This document shows, piece by piece, positions 18,652 to 27,164 of a stretch of DNA of 64,000 bases (positions are counted from its first letter, which is position 1; every line of letters starts with the position of its first letter). The stretch covers positions 1 to 64,000 of the forward strand of contig DIDT01000061.1 in the NCBI GenBank assembly GCA_002418285.1, given 5' to 3'. This DNA comes from Phycisphaerales bacterium UBA5793. Its GTDB lineage: Bacteria > Planctomycetota > Phycisphaerae > Phycisphaerales > UBA5793. The position numbers were made by a program, and so were the translations under genes. The notes below the pieces were generated by a model, which worked only from the letters and a program-made list of their open reading frames with translations, had not been told where the DNA came from and made no database searches.

Positions 18652-19986
18652 ATGAGTCTCAACATGAAGGTTGGAGTGCTTGCGGGTGCCGCGTCAGCCA
18701 TGGTGGCCGGCGTGTGCTACGGCGGTTCCACCCCAGGCGACACCGATGCACGAATCGCCGCTCTCGAAGCCCAGATCGCTCAGCTCAAGAATGACAGCGC
18801 TTCCTGGCTCAACTCCGAGCAGACCCGCGCTCTCGTTCGCGAGACGATGGCTGACAGCGAAACCCGCGCCAGCCTGCTCCGCGATGGCGGTACCGCCGGC
18901 TACCGTGAAGGTCACGGATTCTTCCTCAGCAATGAGGATGGCTCCTTCGATGTCAACATCGGCATCAAGAGCCAGTTCCGCGGCATCTACAATGACAAGG
19001 ACAGTGCGGACCAGAGCACATTCGGCTGGGAAAACAGCCGCACCCGCCTCACGTTCGACGGCCATGCCGGCAACCCGGATCTGACCTACATGATCCAGGC
19101 GGACTTTGACGTCAATGGCGGCGGCTTCACCCTCCTCGATGCATACGCCAACTGGGCGCTGGGCAACGGTTGGGACTGGGGTTGGGGTCAGGCCAAGGCG
19201 CCTTTCCTCCATGAGACCCTGGTCAACGAGTTCAAGCAGCTCGCGGTCGACACCTCTTACGTCCAGAACTGGTTCGGCGCTGGCTACACCCAGGGCACCT
19301 GGCTGCACTACGCCAACGACACCATGGACTTCTGGGTGTCATTCAATGACGGCGCCGGCATCGCCCCCATGGGCCTCAACACCGGCAACGCGAACACTCC
19401 GTTCAACACGGACGGCACCGAGTGGGCCTTCACGGCTCGCGCTGAGGCTGTCCTTGCCGGCAACAAGGCTCAGTTCAACGACTACACCTCGTGGTCGAGC
19501 GACGAGACCGGCCTGCTCCTCGGTGGTGCAATCCACTGGCAGGACGGCGAATACGGCACGGGCGGCGAAGAGGTTCAGTCCTTCTCATGGACCATTGACG
19601 CCTCCGCCGAGTTCGGCCAGGCGAACCTCGCCGGCTACGTGGTCGGCATGAGCACCGACCCCAATGCGACCGCCGCGACCAGCTACGATCAGTACGGCAT
19701 CGTCATTCAGGGCGGCTACCACATCGTCCCCGATAAGTTCGAGCTCTTCGGCCGTTGGGAATGGATGGATCTTGACAACGCTGTCGCCAACGACAACCTC
19801 AACATCCTGACCTTCGGTTTCAACTACTACTTTGGCCGTCAGCACGGCTGGAAGTGGACCACGGACCTCGTGTACGCTCTCGACGCCGTTCCGGTTTCCG
19901 CGAGCAACATCGGTCTGCTCGCCGACGCCCTCGACGACTCGGATCAGTGGGCGCTGCGCAGCCAGATGCAGGTCTCGATTCCGTAA
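18652..19986 (+). CDS. OprP-like outer-membrane porin, copy 1
   Basis: 444 residues from ATG 18652, preceded by GAAGGAGAAGAC. Signal peptide (MKVGVLAGAASAMVAGVCYGG), then a short coiled coil (DARIAALEAQIAQLKND) that may trimerise or anchor, then a beta-barrel with alternating aromatic strands ending in a terminal strand QWALRSQMQVSIP. Resembles the phosphate-selective porin O/P family; substrate here is unknown. It is a paralogue of the next gene (20304-21641), with co-linear motifs such as FFLSNEDGSFDVN, AVDTSYVQN and NYYFGRQHGWKWTTDLVYALD. The strong terminator after it separates transcription of the two copies. Confidence 0.85.
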   Translation: MSLNMKVGVLAGAASAMVAGVCYGGSTPGDTDARIAALEAQIAQLKNDSASWLNSEQTRALVRETMADSETRASLLRDGGTAGYREGHGFFLSNEDGSFDVNIGIKSQFRGIYNDKDSADQSTFGWENSRTRLTFDGHAGNPDLTYMIQADFDVNGGGFTLLDAYANWALGNGWDWGWGQAKAPFLHETLVNEFKQLAVDTSYVQNWFGAGYTQGTWLHYANDTMDFWVSFNDGAGIAPMGLNTGNANTPFNTDGTEWAFTARAEAVLAGNKAQFNDYTSWSSDETGLLLGGAIHWQDGEYGTGGEEVQSFSWTIDASAEFGQANLAGYVVGMSTDPNATAATSYDQYGIVIQGGYHIVPDKFELFGRWEWMDLDNAVANDNLNILTFGFNYYFGRQHGWKWTTDLVYALDAVPVSASNIGLLADALDDSDQWALRSQMQVSIP

Positions 19987-20017
19987 TCGATCTTGCACTG
20001 ACACTGTTTGATTTCTT

Positions 20018-20056
20018 CAATCGGCCGGCTCTTCGGAGCCGGCCGATTGTCTTTTT
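20018..20056 (+). terminator. Intrinsic terminator after porin 1
   Basis: Perfect 14-bp stem CAATCGGCCGGCTC with GAGCCGGCCGATTG, TTCG tetraloop, then TCTTTTT. Very strong. Confidence 0.95.
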
Positions 20057-20132
20057 GTGTCGTTCCCCGGGGGGAACATTCCCTGATCCGCAGCCGATCG
20101 AGGGGACTCGCCGGACTGACCACCTCAGCCGC

Positions 20133-20162
20133 TTGACTTTGTGCGGGCTGTTGGCCGATAAT
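20133..20162 (+). promoter_or_regulatory. Sigma-70-type promoter of porin 2
   Basis: TTGACT at 20133-20138, 18-base spacer, GATAAT at 20157-20162. It would give a 5' untranslated region of about 135 bases before ATG 20304. Confidence 0.6.
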
Positions 20163-20303
20163 GTCCAGAAGTGGATGGATAACTCTGTTTTGTGATGTCT
20201 ACGTTCACTGTCGGATCTGGATCCAGCGCGGGTTGGGTTCAGTGTTGGATCGGCCGGACAAGATCGCTCGGCCCTCGGCGATCGCTTTCAAGAGAGAATA
20301 CTC

Positions 20304-21641
20304 ATGAACTACAGAATCTGGGCGGGTGGTATGGCTGTCGCTGCGTCGCTGCATCAAGCGAATCTCTCGGTTGCGGGGTCGGACCCGGCCGATCTTGATG
20401 CTCGCATCGAAGCGCTGGAAGCGCAAATCGCGCAACTCAAGAGCGAATCATCTTCGTGGCTCGGTGCAGAGCAGACGCGTGCAATCGTGCGAGAAGCGAT
20501 GGCGGACAGCGAGAGCAGGGCGAGCCTGTTGCAGGAGGGCGGCACCGCCGGCTTCCGCGAAGGCAAGGGGTTTTTCATCAGCAATGAGGACGGCACATTT
20601 GATGTGAATTTCTCTGGCTACTCGATGTTTCGCGGGATTTACAACGATAAGGATGGGCCCGACAAGAGCACCGGTGGTTTCGAGAACAGCGTAACCAAGC
20701 TGGTGCTTCGCGGTCACGCCGGATCGCAGGATCTGACGTACAAACTGCAATTCGCGTTTGATCCGAACGGTGGAGCGGCGGTGCTGGATGACATGTTCGT
20801 GACGTATGCCCTGGGCAACGGCTGGGGATGGTCATGGGGCCAGGTGAAGGCGCCGTTCATTCGTGAACAGGTGATGGGCGACGAACAGCAACTGGCTGTC
20901 GAGCGGTCGTATGTCAATGCGATTACCTCGCTCGGTCGCGTACAGGGCACCTGGTTGTCGTATGAGAATGAGACGATCCACGGCTGGCTCGCGTTCAGTG
21001 ACGGCAACCGGATTCCATCCCTCGCGGCCCCGCACACGCAGAGTAAGAACACGCCGTTCAATACCGAGGGCACAGACTGGGCGGTGACTGCGCGCGTCGA
21101 GGCGCTGCTCGCCGGCTCGGACTGGAAGCAGTTCAATGACTACGAATCATGGAGTACGGATGAGTTTGGGGCGCTCATCGGAGCGGCGATTCACTGGCAG
21201 GATGGCGAATACGGCACGGCGGCGGAGGAGACACAGGTCTTCACGTGGACCGTCGACGGCTTGCTCGAATTCGGCCAGGCGAATCTCTCCGCCTGGGTCG
21301 TGGGCGTTCACACTAGTCCGAACGCATCTGCGGCCATGTCCTATGACCAGTTTGGATTCGTTGTGCAAGGCGGTGTGCACCTCGTGCCCGACAAGTTTGA
21401 GTTGTTCGGCCGGTATGAGTGGTTCGACTTTGATAACTTTGGATCGCTCGACAATCTCAGCATCTTCACGGCGGGCTTCAATTATTACTTCCGCCGAAAC
21501 AGTTGGAAGTGGACGACGGACGTCGTCTACGCGATGGATCAGGTTCCCACAAGCGTGGGCGCGACCGGACTGTTGGCGGATGGAGCCGGCGAAGATGGTC
21601 AGATCGCGCTGCGCACGCAGATGCAGGTCGTGATCCCGTAG
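20304..21641 (+). CDS. OprP-like outer-membrane porin, copy 2
   Basis: 445 residues from ATG 20304, preceded by AAGAGAG. Same architecture as copy 1: signal peptide, coiled coil (DARIEALEAQIAQLKSES), GFREGKGFFISNEDGTFDVN, barrel strands, and a final strand IALRTQMQVVIP. The pair probably arose by tandem duplication; coding divergence is clearly greater than recent. Loop regions differ most (GNRIPSLAAPHTQSKN against GAGIAPMGLNTGNAN), suggesting different pore selectivity. It has its own promoter and terminator, so the copies can be expressed independently. Confidence 0.85.
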   Translation: MNYRIWAGGMAVAASLHQANLSVAGSDPADLDARIEALEAQIAQLKSESSSWLGAEQTRAIVREAMADSESRASLLQEGGTAGFREGKGFFISNEDGTFDVNFSGYSMFRGIYNDKDGPDKSTGGFENSVTKLVLRGHAGSQDLTYKLQFAFDPNGGAAVLDDMFVTYALGNGWGWSWGQVKAPFIREQVMGDEQQLAVERSYVNAITSLGRVQGTWLSYENETIHGWLAFSDGNRIPSLAAPHTQSKNTPFNTEGTDWAVTARVEALLAGSDWKQFNDYESWSTDEFGALIGAAIHWQDGEYGTAAEETQVFTWTVDGLLEFGQANLSAWVVGVHTSPNASAAMSYDQFGFVVQGGVHLVPDKFELFGRYEWFDFDNFGSLDNLSIFTAGFNYYFRRNSWKWTTDVVYAMDQVPTSVGATGLLADGAGEDGQIALRTQMQVVIP

Positions 21642-21668
21642 CAGTCGATCGATCGAAAGAGACTCTCC

Positions 21669-21705
21669 AGACCGACCGGCCGCATTGTTGGCCGGTCGGT
21701 CTTTT
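21669..21705 (+). terminator. Intrinsic terminator after porin 2
   Basis: Perfect 13-bp stem AGACCGACCGGCC with GGCCGGTCGGTCT, 8-base loop, ending in TTTT. The VanZ-like gene converges on it nine bases later. Confidence 0.9.
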
Positions 21706-21713
21706 GCCGGAGT

Positions 21714-22145
21714 TTACGTGGTTTCGTGGCTGGATGCGCGAACGCGACTAAAGAGCAGGATTGCCACAAGCAGTGCGATGGCAATGCCGATCGCGTCGGC
21801 GGTGTAGTCATCCCAGCCGGGGAATCGGTCTTCTCCCGGAATGGCCTGAGTGATCTCGTCAACGGCCGCGAGCGCCAGTGTCAATCCGGTGCATCGCCAG
21901 ATATTGCGCGGGTCGAATGCGCGCTCTGAACGGCGATCGAGCAATCGCGTAAGCATGAGCAATCCGGACAGGCCGCAGAATGCGACGGCATGAAGGATCT
22001 TGTCGAGCGGGATGGGGCCAGGCGCCCCGATGCGGAGCTTGGGCCAGTGAGTTCCGGTTGTCATCGCGACGAAGTAGAGCAGCGTAATCCATCGCCAGGC
22101 GACGGGACTGAGGCCCTCCATCCAGCGCACGCACGACTGGATCAT
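21714..22145 (-). CDS. VanZ-like membrane protein
   Basis: 143 residues with about four membrane segments: WITLLYFVAMTTG, KILHAVAFCGLSGLLML, RCTGLTLALAAVDEITQA and AIGIAIALLVAILLF. The DKILHAVAF motif and the acidic E-x-x-Q in VDEITQAIPG match the VanZ-like family, named after the teicoplanin-resistance accessory protein but mostly of unknown function. Its ATG overlaps the upstream ParA stop by 4 bases, so the two are translationally coupled. Confidence 0.82.
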   Translation of the reverse strand: MIQSCVRWMEGLSPVAWRWITLLYFVAMTTGTHWPKLRIGAPGPIPLDKILHAVAFCGLSGLLMLTRLLDRRSERAFDPRNIWRCTGLTLALAAVDEITQAIPGEDRFPGWDDYTADAIGIAIALLVAILLFSRVRASSHETT

Positions 22146-23083
22146 GACTGCCCGGCGGAGCCGCTTGCGCAGGACTCAACCGATTCCTCTCCGGCGGGGC
22201 GGCCATCGGGAATCACTACCTCGGGCAACTCGGCATCCGCATCCTTGACACGGTGGGCGCGATTGCCCATCGGCGCTTCGCCCTGGCGGATGAGGCCGGC
22301 GGCAAGGCGCTGGTAATCTTCCGCGCCGGGGCAATGCGCATCGTACTCGAAGATTGATGTGCCGAAGCTGGGGCTTTCAGCGAGCTTGATGTTGCGCCGA
22401 ACTGGAGGCTTGAGCACCTGGCAATCGCGCCAGGGCACCGGCTGATCACGACATGATTCGAAAAAGGCTTCAAGATCGTTGACGACTTCGGCGGCGAGAC
22501 GCGTCTGGCTTTCGAACATGCACAGCATCACGCCCGAGACGCGCAGCGCGGGATTGACCTCGGCGCTGATGAGCGAAACGGTCTCGAGCAGTTTGCTCAA
22601 TCCCTGAAGGGCGAGGAAGTGTGCCTGCATCGGCACCATGACCTCGCGGGCCAGCACGAGAGCATTGAGCGTGAGCAGACCGAGACTCGGCGGACAGTCG
22701 ATGAGTAGAAAATCAAGGTGGCGCATGGTGGCGCAGGCGGCGCACTTGCGAGCCAGCTTCGTCGTGCGATCGGGCTGTTCGGCGAGTTCCACTTCTGCTG
22801 CGGCCAGATCGGTCACGGCGGGCAGGACGAACACGTCATTGACGGCCTTCACCAGCGCGTCTTCAACTCGGACATCTTCATCAACGAGGACGTCGTAGAC
22901 TGAAACGCCATCCGGCGGAATTTCGACACCAAGATGCAGCGTGAGGTGGGCCTGCGGATCGAGGTCGATCACGCCAACGGTTCGGCCCTGACGGGCCAAC
23001 GCCGCAGCGAGATTGACGGCGGTTGTCGTCTTGCCCACGCCGCCCTTCTGGTTCATAAATGCAATGGTTCGAGTGGGAGCCAT
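22142..23083 (-). CDS. ParA/Soj-family partition ATPase
   Basis: 313 residues from ATG 23083, preceded by GAGG; the longer frame adds 28 residues without support. Deviant Walker A KGGVGKTT near residue 14, a Walker A' (DLDPQAHLTLHLG) and Walker B-like LDFLLIDCPPSLG are all present. After the ATPase domain the C-terminus extends by about 40 acidic or polar residues (VVIPDGRPAGEESVES). No parB gene or obvious parS cluster is nearby, so it may be an orphan positioning ATPase and not the main chromosome partition protein. Coupled to the downstream VanZ-like gene. Confidence 0.88.
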   Translation of the reverse strand: MAPTRTIAFMNQKGGVGKTTTAVNLAAALARQGRTVGVIDLDPQAHLTLHLGVEIPPDGVSVYDVLVDEDVRVEDALVKAVNDVFVLPAVTDLAAAEVELAEQPDRTTKLARKCAACATMRHLDFLLIDCPPSLGLLTLNALVLAREVMVPMQAHFLALQGLSKLLETVSLISAEVNPALRVSGVMLCMFESQTRLAAEVVNDLEAFFESCRDQPVPWRDCQVLKPPVRRNIKLAESPSFGTSIFEYDAHCPGAEDYQRLAAGLIRQGEAPMGNRAHRVKDADAELPEVVIPDGRPAGEESVESCASGSAGQS

Positions 23084-23186
23084 GACGCCTCGCGATGGTC
23101 TCGTCAACGGGCTGAGAAGTCGTTCGTGTCGCAGATCATATCGGCCGACCTCGGCCCGTGCGATCATCGGTCGTGCGGGTGGAGTT

Positions 23187-23639
23187 TCATTCCGACTCGG
23201 GTTCGCCCTCGGTGAGCGAATGCGGTCCTGTCTCTGGTTGCGCGCCGGGGCCGGCGATCATGAAGGGGCGCTGGCAGATGATCTCTCCGTCGACGCGCAG
23301 CGTGACCCAGTATTTGCCTGGTTCCGGGAACTCGAGGTTGCGCAATTCGACGTTGACGTCCGTGATGTTCAGGGGGTTGTCAAGGCGCATCGGGCCCTTG
23401 ATCTCGGTGAGCGGGGCGCCGGTGCTGCCGTTCTCGATCGCCAGGGCGACTTCGTAGGTTCGCCGTCCGCTCGTCAGCGAGAAGAGCACGTTCATATGCT
23501 CATGCCGGTGGGGAAAGTTCTGCGCGTGAATGGTGTTAAATGTGCCGACGATGATCAGCTTCTTGGTGATCTCATCGCGATAGACGGCGTCGCTGATGAT
23601 GATGGACAGGCAGGATGGCCGCTCGATCGTTTCGCTCAT
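23187..23639 (-). CDS. DUF6941-like protein
   Basis: 150 residues from ATG 23639. The body SIIISDAVYRDEITKKLIIVG, FNTIHAQNFPHRHEHMNV, and ELRNLEFPEPGKYWVTLRVD fits my recollection of the DUF6941 family, a beta-sandwich-like protein found in many bacteria with no assigned role; this identification is from memory. No signal peptide. Divergent from recO, with a TACCGT box only 5 bases before its start and no Shine-Dalgarno. Confidence 0.72.
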   Translation of the reverse strand: MSETIERPSCLSIIISDAVYRDEITKKLIIVGTFNTIHAQNFPHRHEHMNVLFSLTSGRRTYEVALAIENGSTGAPLTEIKGPMRLDNPLNITDVNVELRNLEFPEPGKYWVTLRVDGEIICQRPFMIAGPGAQPETGPHSLTEGEPESE

Positions 23640-23644
23640 GGCCA

Positions 23645-23650
23645 ACGGTA
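23645..23650 (-). promoter_or_regulatory. TACCGT box, leaderless-type -10 of the DUF6941 gene
   Basis: On the minus strand TACCGT is followed by 5 bases and ATG 23639; no Shine-Dalgarno is visible. Confidence 0.35.
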
Positions 23651-23720
23651 CGGCTAGACGCTGCGAAAGGCTATTGATCTGCGAGTGTCGATGGCGGTGC
23701 ATGGCGGGTGCTATCGGTCC

Positions 23721-23726
23721 TACGCT
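23721..23726 (+). promoter_or_regulatory. TACGCT box, leaderless-type -10 of recO
   Basis: TACGCT ends 8 bases before ATG 23735; no Shine-Dalgarno is visible. Confidence 0.4.
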
Positions 23727-23734
23727 GTGGGGCC

Positions 23735-24517
23735 ATGCCGAACCTGCGCGACGAAGCTGTGTGCATTCGCCGATGGGACTTCTCGGAAACGAGTCAGACC
23801 GTCTCGCTGTTTTGTCGCGAGCACGGCCTGCTGCGTGGTATTGCCAAAGGCGCCAAGCGGGAGAAGTCACAGTTTTCGGGTGGGATCGAGTTGCTCACCC
23901 GCGGGGAGATTCTGGCCCTGGTTCGCAAGGGCCGTGATCTCGCAACGCTGACCGATTGGAACCTTCTCGAGGTGTTTCCGGCGCTTGCGACCCGCCTGGA
24001 TGCCCACCGGGCTGGACTGTACATGGTTGATCTCATCCAGCACCTGCTGCACGAAGGCGATCCGCACACTCGGCTGTTTGATGAACTCATCAAGGCATTG
24101 CGCGGGTTGGCGGAGCACGAGACCAGTTCGAGGGCAGTTCTGCGATTCCAGTGGGCCCTCTTGGTCGAGGCGGGTTACAAACCGATTCTGGACCGTGATG
24201 CGAACACCGGAGCGGCACTTTTCGGGCCGGAGGGTTCGCTTGCGTTCAGTGCCGAAGCGGGCGGGACCGTTCTGGCGGGTGCGGAGGGAGGCGGCTGGCG
24301 AGTGCGAGCCGCCACGGTGGACGTCCTGCGCGGGCTGGAGGGTGGTGACAAACTGGAGAGCCCAATCGGGCAGGAAGTCGCGGGCGAGGGGCGGCTGGAA
24401 GAACTCGATCAGTCGATTCTGCGGGCCAGCCGCTTGCTGGCGGCCTACCTACGCCACATCTTGGGCCAGGAGTTGCCAACCATGCGCCACCTGTTTGGCC
24501 TGATTCAGGGTCGATGA
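23735..24517 (+). CDS. recO: DNA repair protein RecO
   Basis: 260 residues from ATG 23735. The N-terminal OB-fold (DEAVCIRRWDFSETSQTVSLFCREHGL, GAKREKSQFSGGIELLT) and the helical C-terminal domain (RFQWALLVEAGYKP, YLRHILGQELPTMR) match RecO, which with RecR loads RecA onto SSB-coated single-stranded DNA. The C-terminal zinc-binding Cys residues of some RecO proteins are absent, as in many species. It stands alone; bacteria often place it beside era, which is not here. Confidence 0.9.
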   Translation: MPNLRDEAVCIRRWDFSETSQTVSLFCREHGLLRGIAKGAKREKSQFSGGIELLTRGEILALVRKGRDLATLTDWNLLEVFPALATRLDAHRAGLYMVDLIQHLLHEGDPHTRLFDELIKALRGLAEHETSSRAVLRFQWALLVEAGYKPILDRDANTGAALFGPEGSLAFSAEAGGTVLAGAEGGGWRVRAATVDVLRGLEGGDKLESPIGQEVAGEGRLEELDQSILRASRLLAAYLRHILGQELPTMRHLFGLIQGR

Positions 24518-24875
24518 GGGGCCGGGGGTCCCCGACGCTGCGAAAGGGAGATGGCGGCATCCTTCGACGCCGGATACGGCTCCCGGTGGTCCGATAACAC
24601 GCTGTCAGAGCTGGCTTTGCCGACCTTTTTTGGTTGATTTTTACATTTGCCCGTGATTCAGGTTGTGCTTCGGGTGTTCCCGAGGTATGGTGTATGCCTG
24701 TGTTCTACGCGCAGAAATTGCCGGCAACCGGTTCTGAGGGGTTGGAGCCGGCCATGCTGCGGGTGGAATGGGGCTGCTCAATCTGTTCGTGAGAAGCCAA
24801 GAGTCGTGGCGAATCCTTCTCAAGAAGTGGTTTCTTGAGTTTCTGTCGACGGAAATCGAGTTTGGAGGAGAAGAT
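24518..24875. other. Long leader region of the PEP-CTERM-like gene
   Basis: About 360 bases with no gene. It holds T-rich tracts (about 24623-24650) shortly after recO and a promoter candidate at 24663-24691, which would give an untranslated leader of about 180 bases. Confidence 0.45.
24663..24691 (+). promoter_or_regulatory. Possible sigma-70-type promoter
   Basis: TTGTGC, 17-base spacer, TATGGT. Both hexamers match four of six consensus positions. Confidence 0.35.
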
Positions 24876-25505
24876 ATGAAGAAAGTCTTACTAGCAGGAG
24901 CTGCGGCGCTCGCCTTGTCAGGCGCGGCGTTCGGTGACGTGTGGGTTGAGCAAGGCGATGCAGGCGATCTCATCGGCACCGCGCAGCACACAGTGGGCAG
25001 TGGCAGTCTTGATTCGATCAGCGGCGTCCATATCACTGACGACGTGGATCTGTACTGCATCCGCATTCTGGACGTCGGCCGCTTCTTTGCGACGACCACG
25101 GGCGGCACTTCCTTTGACACCCAGATGTGGCTCTTCGACGCCGATGGCTACGGCGTGTCCTTTGACGACGACGATCCCAATGGCGGCCTTCAGTCGCGCC
25201 TGACGGGTCAGTTTGTCCCCGGCCCGGGCATCTACTACCTCGGCGTTTCCAGGTACAACCGCGATGCGGTCGATGGAAGCGGCGCGCTGCTCTGGAACAG
25301 CAGTCCGTTCAATGTCGAGCGCGCACCGGACGGCCCCGGCGCTGGCAATCCGCTTGCCGGCTGGGTTAATACCACTTCCGCCGGTGGCGAATACACCATC
25401 TTCCTCGGCGGCGCCGGCTTCTGCGAAGTTCCGGCTCCCGGCGCTCTGGCGCTGCTCGGCCTCGGCGGATTCGCCGCGGCGGGTCGCCGCCGTCGTCAGG
25501 CGTGA
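24876..25505 (+). CDS. PEP-CTERM-like secreted protein
   Basis: 209 residues from ATG 24876 behind a strong GGAGGAG. Signal peptide MKKVLLAGAAALALSGAAFG. The mature region (DVDLYCIRILDVGRFFATTTGG, FDTQMWLFDADGYGV, GPGIYYLGVSRYN) resembles DVUA0089-like or pre-peptidase C-type beta domains that sense or bind surface ligands. The tail is VPAPGALALLGLGG followed by a short hydrophobic run and RRRRQA, a PEP-CTERM-like exosortase signal in the planctomycete VPAP form. Exosortase itself is not in this window. A strong terminator follows. Confidence 0.85.
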   Translation: MKKVLLAGAAALALSGAAFGDVWVEQGDAGDLIGTAQHTVGSGSLDSISGVHITDDVDLYCIRILDVGRFFATTTGGTSFDTQMWLFDADGYGVSFDDDDPNGGLQSRLTGQFVPGPGIYYLGVSRYNRDAVDGSGALLWNSSPFNVERAPDGPGAGNPLAGWVNTTSAGGEYTIFLGGAGFCEVPAPGALALLGLGGFAAAGRRRRQA

Positions 25506-25560
25506 GAATGACTCGAACGCCAACCGCGGCGTCACGCCGCGTGTTCTCGTGCACGATTTG

Positions 25561-25597
25561 CAATCGCCCGAACTTCGGTTCGGGCGATTGTCTTTTT
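25561..25597 (+). terminator. Intrinsic terminator after the PEP-CTERM-like gene
   Basis: Perfect 13-bp stem CAATCGCCCGAAC with GTTCGGGCGATTG, TTCG loop, TCTTTTTG. It shares the CAATCG...TTCG...CGATTGTCTTTTTG frame with the terminator at 20018. Confidence 0.95.
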
Positions 25598-25598
25598 G

Positions 25599-26792
25599 CT
25601 ACTTCTTGCCCTGCAGTCGTTCGGCTCGATCCTGATCGCGGCTTTCTTTGAGCTGGTAGAGTCGCTCGGCGCCCTCTTCCGCCTCGAGGTGGCCGACCTG
25701 GGTGTAGTAGGTGTGGCCGCGCTGCATGTTCCAGTGCTCGCCCTTGAGGCCGAGGTCCCCCATGTTCGGCTGGATCTGCTTGACGGAGATGCACTGCGAG
25801 GTTGGACGCCGCACGAAGCCCCGGGCCGTCATCGCGCGACCCAGCGGCGTCTGCTCCTGGGACCACGTGGCCACCTGATCGCACTTGTTGCCGGCCGCTT
25901 CGTGGAGCGCGAAGTCCAGCAGGAGTTCCACCACGTCTTTTCGGCCCGGCACGGTCCACAGGGCATCGACATAGCACACTCGCACGTCCAGCCGGGTGAT
26001 GTTGAGTACGAGGTAGCCGATCACCTGCCCCGCTTCGCGATAGACGAAACACTTGAAGGGCACGGCGGCGTCGGTGCAGAATTTGTAATTGAGCCAGGCT
26101 GATTCACCCCAGCCAAAGATGCGGCCGTTCTCGCCGGCCGCTTTGGCGTGCTGCCAGAATGCATCGAACTCCGGGCCGAACTGCTCGATGGGGGCGATCT
26201 CGCCGGTCATGGAGGCCGGGGCCTTCCACGAGCGGCTCAGGGGGCCGGGCAGGATGGAGGCCAGCGCCGCGGACTTGGTGGCCTTACTCACCATGCCGCG
26301 CAGGGAGATGAGTTTGACGAGCTTGAGATTCTCCCAGATGATCGTGTACTTCATGCGCTTGGTGACAAGCGCGCGCATGTGGGGCGTGGTGATGCTGTAG
26401 GTCAAGCGGACCGTGGGGAGGCTGAAAGCCTTCTCGACGCCTTCAGTCATTGTGCGCAGGAGCGCCAGGCTCCGGCAATCTTCCCGAATGGCGGTGTCCT
26501 GATGCTGGTAGATGAGTGAGAGTTCGCCGTCGACGGCATAGGGCACCGGATTGGCGCCGATGAAGCCGACGATCTCTCCATCGTGCAGCGCGATGAAGAA
26601 GCCCTGATCTTTGTTGTACGGCCCGCCGAAGAACTTCCACTCGAGGTAGGAGGCTTCGACTGTGCGTCCCATGCACTCCTTGAGGAGCTTGGGGAGCCTT
26701 GGCACGTCATCGCGCTCAAAGCGCCGGATCTCGAGATCGCTGACTTTCAGGCGCGTTTCGCCGGCTGTCGCCCGCTCCGAATCGCTCGTCAC
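25599..26792 (-). CDS. GNAT-type N-acetyltransferase
   Basis: 397 residues from GTG 26792, chosen because CAGGAGCAACAAC precedes it; the open frame continues 299 codons further upstream but that part is antisense to the ketosynthase gene. The N-terminus LEIRRFERDDVPRLPKLLKECM and GFFIALHDGEIVGFIGANPV form a GNAT fold, and a second acyltransferase-like half contains AGQVIGYLVLNITR and RVCYVDALWTVPG, so this is probably a tandem GNAT protein. Such enzymes appear in planctomycete polysaccharide and lipid-linked loci. Substrate unknown. Confidence 0.8.
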   Translation of the reverse strand: MTSDSERATAGETRLKVSDLEIRRFERDDVPRLPKLLKECMGRTVEASYLEWKFFGGPYNKDQGFFIALHDGEIVGFIGANPVPYAVDGELSLIYQHQDTAIREDCRSLALLRTMTEGVEKAFSLPTVRLTYSITTPHMRALVTKRMKYTIIWENLKLVKLISLRGMVSKATKSAALASILPGPLSRSWKAPASMTGEIAPIEQFGPEFDAFWQHAKAAGENGRIFGWGESAWLNYKFCTDAAVPFKCFVYREAGQVIGYLVLNITRLDVRVCYVDALWTVPGRKDVVELLLDFALHEAAGNKCDQVATWSQEQTPLGRAMTARGFVRRPTSQCISVKQIQPNMGDLGLKGEHWNMQRGHTYYTQVGHLEAEEGAERLYQLKESRDQDRAERLQGKK

Positions 26793-27164
26793 GTTGTTGC
26801 TCCTGTGCCGCGGCGCGCATCCACTCGTTGGGCCCCACCGCCACCTGCGCCGGTGGGCGATCAACCAGCAGATCATATCGGCTCGAACTGCGCGACCGCG
26901 TGTGATTGTTGTGAATTGATGAGAGGCGCGGCGTGCTTTCTCGTTGTGCGGCGGGTGTTTGCGGCGGCTTTGAACCGTCTTGCGATTCGTGCGTATAGTT
27001 CGGCCCCGGCAAACCGGCGGTCGGATAATCCCTCGGCGCGGAGCCTCAATCGGACGGTTGTTCTGGACGATAATGCCCCAAGTGGAACTCCGCCCCCGCA
27101 CTGGCTGCACCCGCCCCCGCACTGGCTGCAGCAGAAGTGCTGAGTACGACTGGAGAGCGGTCTC
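26793..27164. other. Intergenic region between divergent genes
   Basis: 372 bases without a gene between the acetyltransferase and ketosynthase genes. Contains a two-copy 21-bp repeat at 27090-27130. Confidence 0.5.
27090..27130. repeat. 21-bp direct repeat, two copies
   Basis: The 20-mer CCGCCCCCGCACTGGCTGCA occurs at 27090-27109 and 27111-27130, separated by one C. It lies 35 bases before the ketosynthase start, where it could bind a regulator or have arisen by slippage. Confidence 0.9.
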
